From assembly GCF_013623835.1 (NCBI RefSeq), contig NZ_JABKDE010000006.1, positions 124,001 to 188,000 of the forward strand: a stretch of DNA of 64,000 nt, read 5' to 3'. The DNA is from Brevibacterium oceani. GTDB lineage: Bacteria > Actinomycetota > Actinomycetes > Actinomycetales > Brevibacteriaceae. The position numbers and the translations under genes were made by a program. Shown here piece by piece: positions 1 to 8,944 of the stretch; position 1 is the first letter of the stretch; the number at the start of each line of letters is the position of its first letter. Under the pieces are notes generated by a model. It did not search any database. It saw nothing but the letters and a program-made list of their open reading frames with translations, and was not told the DNA's origin.

Positions 1-370
1 GCTGCATGAGTTCAGCGGTGGCTTTGCCGGCACGGATCTCCCCGATGACGCAGCCTTTGTCAGTCTTGACACCGAACATCTTCGACGGCACGTCATTGCC
101 GAGAGGCGACTCATCGAGTGTCGCTTCGAGCTGCTCGGGCTTGTACCCGGCATCGAGCATGGTGGTGAAGAACTTCTTCGTCGACGGCACCGAATCCTTG
201 TCACCGGTGATCGGCTTGACGGCCTTGAGCACCTTATCCACTTCAGCGACCGGTGTCGGATGGGTCTTCTTCGGTTCCGGCTGAGAATCATCTGAGCCGA
301 AGCCCAACAGAGAGCAGCCTGACAGTGCCAGTGTCAGTGCTGCGGCACCCAGCACAGGAACGAGACGCAT
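1..370 (-). CDS. Putative lipoprotein (DUF6993-like), 3' end outside window
   Basis: The frame runs from an ATG at 370 to the window edge without a stop (about 123 residues seen). The N-terminus is a lipoprotein signal: Met-Arg, a hydrophobic stretch, then the lipobox LSGC with the lipidated Cys at residue 19. A polar linker rich in Pro, Lys and Asp follows, then a small globular domain containing GDKDSVPSTKKF and a Cys near residue 112. The pattern resembles the DUF6993 family of Micrococcales lipoproteins, which has no known function; that assignment is from memory. A GAGG sequence lies just before the start. It would be exported and anchored to the outer face of the membrane. The C-terminus is not in the window. 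Confidence 0.6.
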   Translation of the reverse strand, partial: MRLVPVLGAAALTLALSGCSLLGFGSDDSQPEPKKTHPTPVAEVDKVLKAVKPITGDKDSVPSTKKFFTTMLDAGYKPEQLEATLDESPLGNDVPSKMFGVKTDKGCVIGEIRAGKATAELMQ

Positions 371-447
371 CTGAGACCTCGGCGGGAGGGGACGATTGAC
401 AGTCTCACTCTAACCGATCGGGTCCGCCCCTGCGGGCAGCGAATCGG

Positions 448-1137
448 TCAGAACGGCGCAGCGGCGGCTGCAGTCTCACGCGCGATGGCGTCCTCGTCGC
501 TGTCAGATGCCGATTCGGCACCCGCCGTTCCGTCCACGCCGGCACCTCCGACGTCGGCGGCACCCGTGCCGTCGCCGACGGCCGATGATTGCTCAGCGTC
601 ATCGTCATCCGCCTCGGCGACCGAATATGCGGAGCGCGCCGAAGTCGAATACCCGTTGTGCTCGACGTCCGATCCTGCGGGTGCGGCCGGCGCCTGCGAT
701 TCCAGACCGTCCCAACCGTCGCCCGGACTCGATTCGGAATCCGTCGCCTGCTTCCCCTGATTCTGACCACGATCGGGGGCCTTCGACCTCCGGTAGTGCG
801 CGGTGCCGTAGCGCAGGTCGGGTCCGATGTGGTCGGCCACGACAGTCGGGGCGATCCCGCTGCGATCGCCGTTGTCCCACTGACGGATCTTCAGACTGCC
901 GGTGACGATCACCGCGGTACCCGGCTGAAGTGTCATCGAGGAGTTGCTGGCCAGGTCGCCGTAGCAGTCGACGCTGAACCACGAGGTGCCGTCGTCGATG
1001 AACTCGCCCGTATCTTTGTCTATGCGCCAGTGGTTGACCGCCAGTCGAAAGGACGCACAGGCTCGTCCGGACGGCAGCGTCCGGGCATCGGGGGCGGTGG
1101 CGATGGTGCCGGTCAGCGTGATCGGAATGGCGGACAT
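448..1137 (-). CDS. ssb: Single-stranded DNA-binding protein (SSB paralogue)
   Basis: The protein has 229 residues. Residues 1-110 form an SSB-type OB fold: it opens with an ITLTGTIATAP strand, followed by ASFRLAVNHWR and WFSVDCYGDLA, which match the family. It would bind single-stranded DNA as a tetramer during replication or repair. The tail (about 110-229) is long, disordered, and rich in Asp, Ser, Gly and Ala. It ends in A-A-P-F with no acidic residue in the last ten positions, whereas the usual SSB tip is DDDxPF, so binding to tip-dependent partners may be weakened. Its place beside two dynamin-like GTPases, and not in the rpsF-ssb-rpsR operon, suggests a secondary SSB. A GGAG ribosome site precedes the ATG. 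Confidence 0.85.
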   Translation of the reverse strand: MSAIPITLTGTIATAPDARTLPSGRACASFRLAVNHWRIDKDTGEFIDDGTSWFSVDCYGDLASNSSMTLQPGTAVIVTGSLKIRQWDNGDRSGIAPTVVADHIGPDLRYGTAHYRRSKAPDRGQNQGKQATDSESSPGDGWDGLESQAPAAPAGSDVEHNGYSTSARSAYSVAEADDDDAEQSSAVGDGTGAADVGGAGVDGTAGAESASDSDEDAIARETAAAAAPF

Positions 1138-1231
1138 CGGAGGCTCCTTCGAATTGTCGAGTGCACCCGCCCATCGGTGGACGTGCGCATCATCAGTCAG
1201 CCTGGAACTTCGCCGCCGTGTCCAGAGACGC

Positions 1232-1274
1232 CGAATGCCCTGTGGAAAGACGATCTCCGTCCACAGGGCATTCG
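1232..1274 (-). terminator. Hairpin downstream of the dynamin-like operon
   Basis: A perfect 15-bp inverted repeat (1232-1246 with 1260-1274) encloses a 13-base loop, between the end of the GTPase gene and the SSB start. There is no clear T-run on the minus strand, so it could be a weak terminator or an mRNA-stabilising hairpin between the GTPase pair and ssb. Confidence 0.5.
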
Positions 1275-1306
1275 CGCTCGAGTCAGATGACCCGTGCGTT
1301 GAAGTC

Positions 1307-2887
1307 TCAGCTGAGCATCTCGAACGCCCGCCGGTGCTCTCCGATCACGCGCTTGACCGGATCGAGGTAGGAACTCTGGGCGACTCGACCGACAGCATCG
1401 CGCAGCTTTCCGTCGACCTCTGCAGCTGCGTCCTTCGCTCCTCTGCTTCGGGCTGACTTCGACATCAGTGAGGTGATGAGCGAGCCGATGAGTCCGATCA
1501 CGAGGATGCCGATGCTGAGAATCCAGCACCACGTCGGCAGCGACCCCGCGCCGAGAGCCGCGACCAGCGCGGACACGATGACCCCGACGATGCCGATGAT
1601 CGTTGCCACGAAGAAGATGATCTGCAGGGCGTTGGCCAATGACCACCATCCGGGACTCTGTCGTGTGATATCCACAGCCGTGACGGCCGAGTCGAGGTTC
1701 TCCGAGAGTTCGGCTGTGCTCGTCTTCTCGGCCTCGGCGGCATCGTTCTGCCACGCCTGCGGCATCGTCGCCACCGATTCGCTGATTAGTTCGTGGGCCA
1801 TCAGTCTCACATGCGAGTTCTGGGCCTTCGCCGTGGCCGGAACCGAGGCCCGCACGAGTTCGTCGCGGCCCTGTCCGTGCTTGGCGCCGAGAGGGTCGGG
1901 AGCGTTGCGCTGCATCCAGGCGAGCACTAAATAGCCCGTCTTGCGATACGCTCGGCGGATGTAGTCGTCGTGAACGGTCTGCGCCACGGCTTCGACTCCT
2001 GCCGCGTCGGACATCGTCTCGACCAGGCGCGATGCTCCCGGCAGCTCGTCCGGTGGCGCCACAGGCTCCCCGAGCTCGGTGCGGATCCGTTTGGCCATCG
2101 CCTGCATGTCGGCAAGCAGACGTTCGGCCGCCGCGTCCTTCGAGTCGACCGTGTCGGCAAGAATGCTCCGCAGCTCCGGAATCCCATCCCGTGTCGTCGC
2201 CGAGGACACCCTCACGTTCGTCTCACTCAGGCCGTCTTCATTGAGCAGTTGCCGCAGATGGTCGACGGCCGCCTTCTGCTCCTCAGGACTGAGCTTGTCG
2301 ATCTGGTTGAGGACGACGACCATGTTCGAACTGTTCTCGGCGAGTTTGGCCAGGTAGTCCGAGTGCAGGGAGAAGTCCGCATACTTCTGTGGGTCGACCA
2401 CCCAGAAGACGACGTCGACGAGTCCGACGAGGCGGTCGGACTCGACACGATGCTCGACGGCAGTCGAGTCGTGGTCAGGCAGGTCGAGGAGGATGAGTCC
2501 GTGCAGCCGTCGCTGGTCGTCGCCGTCGAGTGCCGATTCGCGCCAGGTTCGGCTCCGTTCGGGCACACGCAGCCAGTTCAGGACATCGTTGCCGCCCTCG
2601 CCCCAGACGCAGGCGGTCGGCCGCGATGTCGTCGGACGGCGAACACCCACACGAGCGATCTCGAGACCGGCGACCGCGTTGAATAGAGAGGACTTGCCCG
2701 ATCCTGTTGACCCGGCGAACGCCACCACGGTGAAGTCCTCCCCCAGGCCGAGGCGGTCTTCGGCACGGTCGAGCAGGTTCTGAGCATCTGCACGCACGTC
2801 GCCGCCGAGCTTGTCCTGACTCAGAGACAGCGAATGTCGGATGCCTTCGGCCAGACGTCGGATCTCGGTCTGCGCAGAACTGTTCAC
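1307..2887 (-). CDS. Dynamin-like GTPase, second of a tandem pair
   Basis: The 526-residue protein has a P-loop GSTGSGKSSL near residue 60, a switch region VRRPTTSRPT typical of bacterial dynamin/YfjP-like GTPases, a DLPDHDS G3 motif near residue 139 and an NQID G4 motif. Two hydrophobic segments lie close together near residues 415-470, giving a membrane hairpin. The C-terminal part is helical. The GTG start overlaps the stop of the upstream GTPase gene as GTGA, so the two are probably translationally coupled. Tandem dynamin-like pairs are known in actinobacteria (DynA/DynB stabilise division septa in Streptomyces; IniA/IniC in mycobacteria). A membrane-remodelling or septum role is inferred from that similarity. 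Confidence 0.8.
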   Translation of the reverse strand: MNSSAQTEIRRLAEGIRHSLSLSQDKLGGDVRADAQNLLDRAEDRLGLGEDFTVVAFAGSTGSGKSSLFNAVAGLEIARVGVRRPTTSRPTACVWGEGGNDVLNWLRVPERSRTWRESALDGDDQRRLHGLILLDLPDHDSTAVEHRVESDRLVGLVDVVFWVVDPQKYADFSLHSDYLAKLAENSSNMVVVLNQIDKLSPEEQKAAVDHLRQLLNEDGLSETNVRVSSATTRDGIPELRSILADTVDSKDAAAERLLADMQAMAKRIRTELGEPVAPPDELPGASRLVETMSDAAGVEAVAQTVHDDYIRRAYRKTGYLVLAWMQRNAPDPLGAKHGQGRDELVRASVPATAKAQNSHVRLMAHELISESVATMPQAWQNDAAEAEKTSTAELSENLDSAVTAVDITRQSPGWWSLANALQIIFFVATIIGIVGVIVSALVAALGAGSLPTWCWILSIGILVIGLIGSLITSLMSKSARSRGAKDAAAEVDGKLRDAVGRVAQSSYLDPVKRVIGEHRRAFEMLS

Positions 2888-4581
2888 AATGCCACCTCAA
2901 GTCGTTCACCGGACGAGCGCAGCGCGCCCGCTTGCCGCGCCGGTACCGCGGATAGTCTCAGTGCGTTGTCGAATGGTGCCCGGCAGTCGGCGACTATTCC
3001 CGCAGCGGCGGAGAGGAACCGCTGCCGGATCGAAGCGATGAGTTCGCGCGCCTCCGCCTCCCCGAAGATGGTCTCCGCCAGGCTCAGTGCCACACCTGCG
3101 CCTTGGCGGGCGGCCGGTTCAGCGGTACCGGAATGCTGCGGATCCCAGAAGGCTGCGTATTCGAGCACCGCGCAGACGCCGGCGACGCCGAAGGAGAGGA
3201 TGCGTGCCTTGGACTTCTTGCCCTGACCGAGATCACGCACGAGTGCGTTCACCTCGTCCGACCATCCGCTGACGGCTGATTTGACGGCCCCTTCGAGACC
3301 GGATCCGACATGCCGCAGTTCCGGCTGCTCATCGATGAGCGCGGCTCCTGCAGCTGTATTGCGCCATTCGGAGTTGACATCGTCGACCACGCCGATCGCC
3401 TGCTCGCGCAGGGACACGGCCGCACTGCGCAGAATTGCGATGTGCAGCGGGGTGGCGGCATCGTGTTTGCCGGTCACCGCCGCAGAGATCCTGTCGCGCA
3501 TGCGCGCCATGGTCGGTTCGAGACCGCGGAACAGCTGACCCGTTCCCACGAAGTCCTGCCACCTGGCATTCACTTCACCGTGGAGAACACGGCCATCGGA
3601 GAACACTTCGGCGAGCCGTGAGTCAGCCGTGCGGAAGACCGTGTCGACAGATGACGCCAGCGCGGCGTGAGCCTGTTCCTGAGCCTCGGCATGGCCGGCG
3701 AGTGAGTGAACTCTTCCCGGCAGCGCGGCGACCGCACCACTCAGGGTTCTCGACCGAATGCGTTGGAGCGATGCGCCCTCGGCTCCCACCTGCGCGACCC
3801 ACGAGCGGATCGGATAGATCGCCGCATGCGGAAGCAGACCGTCTTCGAGCTCGAGTTCGGCCACGGAGAAGATGGGCGAGTTGGCCAGCCCCGCCTCGGC
3901 GAGCAGACTCGAGAGGTGGTGCCTGACCTCGCGATTGGCCTCGGGCGGAACCCTGTCAAGGACGATGGCCACCGAGGTGCTCCGTGCCGCCGCAGTCTTC
4001 AGCAGCGTCCACGGGGCGGCATCTGCGTATCGGTTGGCGGTGGTGACGAAAAGCCACAGGTCCGCGCTGAGCAGAGTTCGGCGCGAGAGTTCGCGGTTGG
4101 TCGCTGAAATCGAATCGATGTCGGGGCAGTCGAGGATCGCGGTTCCCGACTCGACGCTCTCATCGGGGACGAGGACGACGCCCGGCCGAGTGGACTCGGG
4201 ATCGGTGCTGCGCGGCAGATCCGGCAGGAAGTGCTCGGAATCGAAGAACTTGGCATCTGCCGGATTGTGGATCACGACCGGGTTGCCGGTCGTCGGTCGA
4301 CGCACGCCTGCGGGGCTGACGGTCCGACCCACCAGGGAGTTCACGAGAGTCGACTTGCCGGCTCCGGTGGATCCCCCTACAGCGATGAGGAAGGGGGTGC
4401 GTGCGCGGTTGATGCGCGGCAGCACATAGTCGTTCAGTTCCGCGGTCAGCGCCGAGTGCGCAGCGCGACCGTCTTCGAAGTCATCGGTGCGCAGGGTGAA
4501 GCGCGTTTCGGATACGCGCTTGACGATATCGTTCAACGCTTGGCCGACCGGCGGCGTCGCGGCACTCTTGCTCTCTGTCAT
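2884..4581 (-). CDS. Dynamin-like GTPase, first of a tandem pair
   Basis: Starting at the ATG at 4581 gives 565 residues. An ATG at 4662 is possible but would add 27 residues that look non-homologous. The GTPase domain has the P-loop GGSTGAGKSTL, a switch I region VRRPTTGNPV and a DCPDIDS G3 motif. One hydrophobic segment lies at about 475-495 (FGVAGVCAVLEYAAF), and the rest is mostly helical. It is the partner of the overlapping GTPase at 1307-2887. Because the membrane hairpin in the second protein is stronger than the segment here, the pair may form a hetero-oligomer at the membrane, as reported for DynA/DynB. Substrate and precise role cannot be read from the sequence. Confidence 0.8.
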   Translation of the reverse strand: MTESKSAATPPVGQALNDIVKRVSETRFTLRTDDFEDGRAAHSALTAELNDYVLPRINRARTPFLIAVGGSTGAGKSTLVNSLVGRTVSPAGVRRPTTGNPVVIHNPADAKFFDSEHFLPDLPRSTDPESTRPGVVLVPDESVESGTAILDCPDIDSISATNRELSRRTLLSADLWLFVTTANRYADAAPWTLLKTAAARSTSVAIVLDRVPPEANREVRHHLSSLLAEAGLANSPIFSVAELELEDGLLPHAAIYPIRSWVAQVGAEGASLQRIRSRTLSGAVAALPGRVHSLAGHAEAQEQAHAALASSVDTVFRTADSRLAEVFSDGRVLHGEVNARWQDFVGTGQLFRGLEPTMARMRDRISAAVTGKHDAATPLHIAILRSAAVSLREQAIGVVDDVNSEWRNTAAGAALIDEQPELRHVGSGLEGAVKSAVSGWSDEVNALVRDLGQGKKSKARILSFGVAGVCAVLEYAAFWDPQHSGTAEPAARQGAGVALSLAETIFGEAEARELIASIRQRFLSAAAGIVADCRAPFDNALRLSAVPARQAGALRSSGERLEVAL

Positions 4582-4805
4582 CACGCATCCACTCTCTATG
4601 TTTTCCCAGCTCGGCACCAATTGCCACGCCGTATCGGAGCACAATTGCCCGCGACGGCTCACTGCCGGACCGCACGCGGGAGCATGAGTGCGCCGGGCTC
4701 ACAACGGATCTGCCCGTACGGGAGTGCCGTGAGTGGAGAATTCGGTGGGCGTGGATGATGTGGGACGAGTGTTCGCCGGGATGAGCGTTCCGTGGCTCGA
4801 AAAGC

Positions 4806-4879
4806 GCCCCCGGCGGGGCTCGAACCCGCGACCTACCGCTTAGAAGGCGGTTGCTCTATCCGACTGAGCTACGGAGGCT
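4806..4879 (-). tRNA. tRNA-Arg (anticodon TCT)
   Basis: On the minus strand a full cloverleaf can be drawn. The acceptor GCCTCCG pairs with CGGGGGC, the D-loop contains AGCTCAGTCGGATAGAGC, the anticodon stem-loop is ACCGC-CTTCTAA-GCGGT (anticodon TCT), and the T-loop is GGTTCGAGCC. The 3' CCA is not encoded. It reads AGA codons, which are rare in this GC-rich genome. Confidence 0.95.
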
Positions 4880-4997
4880 CACACATCGTAACCGATGGCC
4901 GCCGGAGAACAGAAAGCGGCCCCGGGCGGAGCGGGGCTCTCGGAGTCCGCGCCCACGGACCGGGGCTCAGCGCTGGCGTCGGCCGGTCAGCGGCGGT

Positions 4998-5204
4998 TCA
5001 GTAGCGGCGCGCGGCCTGTTCGAGTGCTTTGCGCACGGTCACGAATGACACCACTGCGACACCGGTCAGAGCGAGGATCACTGCGACGGCTTCGATGCCG
5101 AACGCGAAGTCGACGATGATCGGAAAGAAGCCTGCGAGCATGAAGCCCAGCAGGGCCAACAGGGTCAGGCCCGTAGCGATCGAGAAGTACTTGGCACCGT
5201 TCAT
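4998..5204 (-). CDS. Small two-helix membrane protein
   Basis: The 68-residue protein has two hydrophobic segments (about residues 9-30 and 36-56) and a basic tail ending KALEQAARRY. An AAAGGAGATG ribosome site sits before the ATG, which supports expression. I do not recognise the family. It lies between tRNA-Arg(TCT) and the thiamine-binding protein gene, 80 bp downstream of the latter and on the same strand. Confidence 0.65.
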   Translation of the reverse strand: MNGAKYFSIATGLTLLALLGFMLAGFFPIIVDFAFGIEAVAVILALTGVAVVSFVTVRKALEQAARRY

Positions 5205-5284
5205 CGTTCATCTCCTTTGTCCTGTTGGAAAAAGGGTAGTCCTCTACATGAGCCACGTCACTGTGAGAATCCTGGAAATTTCGA

Positions 5285-5599
5285 TCAGCTCTCGCCGCGG
5301 GCCTCGATCGCCTTCTCCAGGCGCTCGAGCTTGCCGTCGAGCTCCCCGGTGTATCCCGGCCTGATATCAGCTTTGACCACAAGCGACACCCTCGTGCCGT
5401 ATTCTCCGACGGCATCGGTGGCCGCTTTGATGACCGCGAAGACCTCGTCCCATTCGCCTTCGATAGTCGTGAACATCGCATCGGTGCGGTGCGGCAGCCC
5501 GGAACGTCGGACGATGTCCACGGCCGCCGCCACGGCGTCGTGGACAGAAGCGTCCGAGTCTTCTCCCCCGCTGGGGGCGACTGAGAATGCTGCGAGCAT
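5285..5599 (-). CDS. MTH1187/YkoF-family thiamine-binding protein
   Basis: The 104-residue protein matches the MTH1187 family (DUF77): an N-terminal strand MLAAFSVAPSG, the VHDAVAAAVDIVRRSGL helix, the TTIEGEWDEVFAVI region and a C-terminal KLERLEKAIEA helix. Family members are ferredoxin-like homotetramers or dimers that bind thiamine or a related small molecule in the cytosol; the ligand here is not shown. A strong AAGGAGAGG ribosome site precedes the ATG. It lies downstream of the thiolase gene but is separated from it by a terminator hairpin. Confidence 0.85.
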   Translation of the reverse strand: MLAAFSVAPSGGEDSDASVHDAVAAAVDIVRRSGLPHRTDAMFTTIEGEWDEVFAVIKAATDAVGEYGTRVSLVVKADIRPGYTGELDGKLERLEKAIEARGES

Positions 5600-5621
5600 A
5601 TTGCCTCTCCTTCTTCTGTGG

Positions 5622-5652
5622 GAGGCGGGGAACCGGAACGGTCCCCCGCCTC
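5622..5652 (-). terminator. Terminator hairpin after the thiolase gene
   Basis: A GC-rich inverted repeat (5622-5635 with 5639-5652) makes a 14-bp stem with one mismatch and a 3-base loop. It stands between the thiolase stop at 5715 and the thiamine-binding protein start at 5599. No long U-run follows. Confidence 0.6.
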
Positions 5653-5714
5653 GGTGTCGGCCTCGTATGAACCGGACGACGATGCCGACGGCACCGCCGC
5701 TTCCGGATTGATTC

Positions 5715-6905
5715 TCAGGCCCGAGGTGGAACGCTGACGATGAGCGAGTCGCCCTGACCGCCGCCTCCGCACAGGGCGGCGATTCCGGATCCGCCGCCTC
5801 GGCGCTGGAGTTCGTGCGCGAGGGTCAGGACGATCCTGGCCCCGGAAGCACCGATGGGGTGGCCGAGGGCCACCGCACCGCCGTTGACGTTGACCTTCTC
5901 CGCGTCGATGCCGAGGTCCTTCGAGCTGGCCAGGCCGACGGCGGCGAACGCCTCGTTGATCTCGTAGAGGTCGAAGGAGTCCGCGGCCACGCCTTCGCGT
6001 TCGGCCGCGGCCCTGATCGCCTGCGAGGGCTGATGCTGCAGGGTCGAATCGGGTCCTGCCGTCCACGCGTGGGACCGGATCTCCGCGAGGATCGGCGCGC
6101 CGAGCTCCTCGGCCTTCTCGCGTGACATCACCACGACGGCGCACGCGCCGTCGGAGATCTGGGAGGCATTGCCGGCGGTGATCGTTCCGTCCTTGCGGAA
6201 CGATGGGCGCAGCTTGGACAGTGATTCGACGGTCGTGTCCGCTCTCACTCCCTCATCGGCCGAGACGGTGACGTCTCCCTTGCGCGAGCTGATGGTCACA
6301 GGGACGATCTCGTCGTCGAAGGCGCCAGCCTGCTGTGCTTGGGCGGCACGCTGGTGCGAACGAGCGGAGAACGCGTCCTGCTCCTCGCGGGAGAACTCAC
6401 GGTCTCCGGCATTGGCATCTTCGGTCAGACCGCCCATCGCCTGATCAGTGAACGCGTCCCAGAGCCCGTCGTAGTCCATATGGTCCTTGACGACGACGTC
6501 GCCGTACTTATACCCCGAACGCGACTTCATGAGCATGTGCGGGGCCTGGCTCATCGATTCCTGTCCGCCCGCGACGACGATGTCGTACTCACCGGCACGA
6601 ATGAGCTGGGCAGCCTGGGTGATCGTGTTGATCCCGGACAGGCAGAGCTTGTTGACGGTCACGGCAGGCACGGACATGGGGATACCCCCGGCAACGGCCG
6701 CCTGTCGTGCGGGCCCTTGGCTGTTGCCGGCCTGGAGCACCTGGCCCATGACGACGTAGTCGACGTCGTCGCCCTTGATGCCGGCACGCTCGAGTGCCCC
6801 GGCGATGGCGTTTCCGCCGAGCTCGACAGCGCTGAGTTTCGACAGCTCACCCTGCAGCCGTCCGAATGGTGTGCGCGCTCCGGCGACGATCACTGCGTCT
6901 GCCAT
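5715..6905 (-). CDS. Acetyl-CoA C-acetyltransferase (thiolase)
   Basis: The 396-residue protein is a full-length thiolase, which condenses two acetyl-CoA or cleaves 3-ketoacyl-CoA. The nucleophilic Cys is in [11 protein letters not shown] (near residue 89). The other catalytic residues are in [14 protein letters not shown] and ALCGGGGQG near the C-terminus. The single-gene context gives no pathway partner. It lies next to a coiled-coil gene on the opposite strand, and a thiolase next to filP/scy-type coiled-coil genes is also what I recall for Streptomyces coelicolor. The ATG is preceded by GAGGAGAA. Cytosolic; acetoacetyl-CoA synthesis or beta-oxidation is the likely role. Confidence 0.92.
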   Translation of the reverse strand: MADAVIVAGARTPFGRLQGELSKLSAVELGGNAIAGALERAGIKGDDVDYVVMGQVLQAGNSQGPARQAAVAGGIPMSVPAVTVNKLCLSGINTITQAAQLIRAGEYDIVVAGGQESMSQAPHMLMKSRSGYKYGDVVVKDHMDYDGLWDAFTDQAMGGLTEDANAGDREFSREEQDAFSARSHQRAAQAQQAGAFDDEIVPVTISSRKGDVTVSADEGVRADTTVESLSKLRPSFRKDGTITAGNASQISDGACAVVVMSREKAEELGAPILAEIRSHAWTAGPDSTLQHQPSQAIRAAAEREGVAADSFDLYEINEAFAAVGLASSKDLGIDAEKVNVNGGAVALGHPIGASGARIVLTLAHELQRRGGGSGIAALCGGGGQGDSLIVSVPPRA

Positions 6906-7131
6906 TTCTCCTCCTCGGTTCCGCGCCGGAAACCTGATCCCGGCACGTGTGTTGTTCGATATGCCCCAGCGTAGTCGAGGAGACTGTGGCCTCGGTCACG
7001 GGGTCCCGTCCCACGTCTTCGATCGCCTCTGTCCACTGTCGTGCATTCGCACCCAACACTCATGGAGTCTCCGTTAGAGTAGGACGAGGACAGCCCAGAT
7101 CATCCCTTCCAGACGACAGGAGTTCGCTTCA

Positions 7132-8778
7132 GTGACGCCCACCGAAGAATTCCGCACAGCGATGCGCGGCTACGAAAAGAGTGAAGTCGATTCGCGCCTG
7201 CAGCAGCTGCGCACCGAGGTCGAGTCGGTCCGCAAAGCGCTGGCGGATGCGCGGAGCCAGGTCATCAATGCCGACCGGGCGAAGCTGCAGATCGCCGGTG
7301 AGCTCTCGGAGGCGAAGGCCCAGCTGAAGAAGGCTGCGAACGACAATGCCGAGGCCTCGGGCCCTCCCGGCAGCCGCATCGACCACCTGCTCAAGATCGC
7401 CGAATCCCAGGCCCGTGAAACGCTGGCTCAGGCCAATTCCGATGCCGAGACCATCCGCAACAAGGCCCGCGCCGAGGCGGCGTCCGCCCGCGCCCGGATG
7501 CACACCGAGAGCAACGACACCCTGTCCAATGCACGGTCCGAGGCCGATGCGATCATCTCGTCGGCCGAGCTGCGCGCCGAGGAGACCGTCAAGGCCGCGG
7601 AGAAGCGCGCCGCCGAGCTCAAGGCGACGACCGAGCGAGAGACCAACCAGGCCAGGGAAGCCAATGCCGCTTCGGCCAAGGAAGCGCGCGAGAGCCTCGA
7701 CCTCGAGCTCTCCGAGCTGCGTGCGAACGCTGAGAAGGAAGGCGCCGATCTGCGTGCCGCGGCGAAGACCGAGGCCGAGGAGACCGTGGCGGCCGCGCAG
7801 GCTCAGGCCGACGAACTCCTCGCCGCCGCGAAGGCCCGCGATGAAGCGTCGAAGAAGGCCGGCAACGACTTCGACGTCGAGCTCGCGGCCAAGCGCAAGG
7901 ACGCAGAATCCGAACGCAAGAAGCGCTACGAAGAGGCGCAGGCCGAGAACAAGAAGCTCATCGACGATGCCCAGGCACGGGCGGCGAAGGCCGATGCTGA
8001 GGCCAAGGAGGCCGCGGAGCGCGCGGAGACCACGCGCACGGACGCCGTGAAGAAGGCCGACGAGATCATCGCCGATGGAAAGTCCCGCGCTCAGGCCCTC
8101 ATCACCGAGGCTCGCGCCACCGCAGAGGCCACCATCGAGGAGTCGGCCGCCGAAGCCAAGCGCAATGTGGCTTCCGCTCAGTCTCAGGTGGATCTGCTCA
8201 CGAAGCAGCGCAAGACCATCACCGCACAGCTCGATCAGCTGCGTTCGCTGTTCGCCATGCCCGGTGTCATGGGCGGCGACAGCATCGATCCGGCAAAGGC
8301 CGAGTCGGCCTCTCACGCCACCGAACAGATCGCAGACGGTCAGGAGCTCGAGGATCTGCTGGCCGAGGACTCCGCCGATTCGGACGGTTCGTCCGGTGGC
8401 GACTCCGACGGAGCCGCTGCCGCGTCGGACGACTCCGCCGCAGAGGGCGATGCGTCGACGATGGCTGCTGCCGCTGGCACCGAGTCCGAGTCCGCAGGCG
8501 AGAAGAATTCGCAAAACAGCGAGACCAGTCAGAGCGCTGGGAAGTCACAGGGACACCAGGGGGCGCAGCAGGGCACGAGCTCCAGCGGCTCGAAAGACTC
8601 CGCCGGCACGAACGGGGAGTCAGCTGAGTCCTCCGATGAATCCGCTGACCAGGGCGGGAAGGGTGACGACCTGCCCAATGGAGCCACCGACGAGGACACC
8701 ATCTCGATCGATGCTCAGGTATCCGGTTCGAAGAAGGACAGCGCGAAGACCAGCCGTTCACGCAACTCGCTGCGCTGA
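7132..8778 (+). CDS. DivIVA-like N-terminus plus long Ala/Glu coiled coil
   Basis: The start is a GTG with AGGAG nine bases upstream, and the protein has 548 residues. Residues 4-20 (EEFRTAMRGYEKSEVDSRL) resemble the DivIVA membrane-binding motif, which normally has the form F..A.RGYd..EVD. Residues about 75-365 are a nearly uninterrupted Ala/Glu/Lys/Arg coiled coil. Residues about 375-548 are low-complexity Ser/Gly/Asp/Glu and probably disordered. The architecture and the neighbouring thiolase resemble the filP/scy locus of Streptomyces, which builds polar cytoskeletal assemblies. A scaffolding role at curved membrane or the pole is inference. A TAGAGT -10-like hexamer lies at 7075-7080, but no convincing -35. 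Confidence 0.8.
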   Translation: MTPTEEFRTAMRGYEKSEVDSRLQQLRTEVESVRKALADARSQVINADRAKLQIAGELSEAKAQLKKAANDNAEASGPPGSRIDHLLKIAESQARETLAQANSDAETIRNKARAEAASARARMHTESNDTLSNARSEADAIISSAELRAEETVKAAEKRAAELKATTERETNQAREANAASAKEARESLDLELSELRANAEKEGADLRAAAKTEAEETVAAAQAQADELLAAAKARDEASKKAGNDFDVELAAKRKDAESERKKRYEEAQAENKKLIDDAQARAAKADAEAKEAAERAETTRTDAVKKADEIIADGKSRAQALITEARATAEATIEESAAEAKRNVASAQSQVDLLTKQRKTITAQLDQLRSLFAMPGVMGGDSIDPAKAESASHATEQIADGQELEDLLAEDSADSDGSSGGDSDGAAAASDDSAAEGDASTMAAAAGTESESAGEKNSQNSETSQSAGKSQGHQGAQQGTSSSGSKDSAGTNGESAESSDESADQGGKGDDLPNGATDEDTISIDAQVSGSKKDSAKTSRSRNSLR

Positions 8779-8814
8779 ACTCGCAGCGATCGCATCGCTG
8801 AGGGATGAATAGAC

Positions 8815-8842
8815 CGAAGGGACCCGTTCGCGGGTCCCTTCG
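8815..8842. terminator. Terminator with UUCG tetraloop
   Basis: A perfect 12-bp stem (8815-8826 with 8831-8842) is closed by a TTCG loop. It lies 37 bp after the coiled-coil gene and before the end of the convergent zinc-ribbon gene, so it can serve both. Confidence 0.8.
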
Positions 8843-8867
8843 CCGTTCTGCTGCATCCTGAGTGAGG

Positions 8868-8901
8868 CCAGTGCGTCCTTCATGGGCCCAGTGCGTCCTT
8901 C
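8868..8901. repeat. Two tandem copies of a 14-bp repeat
   Basis: CCAGTGCGTCCTTC occurs at 8868-8881 and again at 8888-8901, a 20-bp period, in the intergenic space between convergent genes. No coding or palindromic function is evident. Confidence 0.6.
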
Positions 8902-8944
8902 GTCGTTCCACTGAGTCGCTGTCGGATCACGTCGACCGTCCTCA

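Noticed and set aside
4792..5004. 70-codon frame over tRNA-Arg(TCT)
   Set aside because: It reads through the complement of a tRNA gene.
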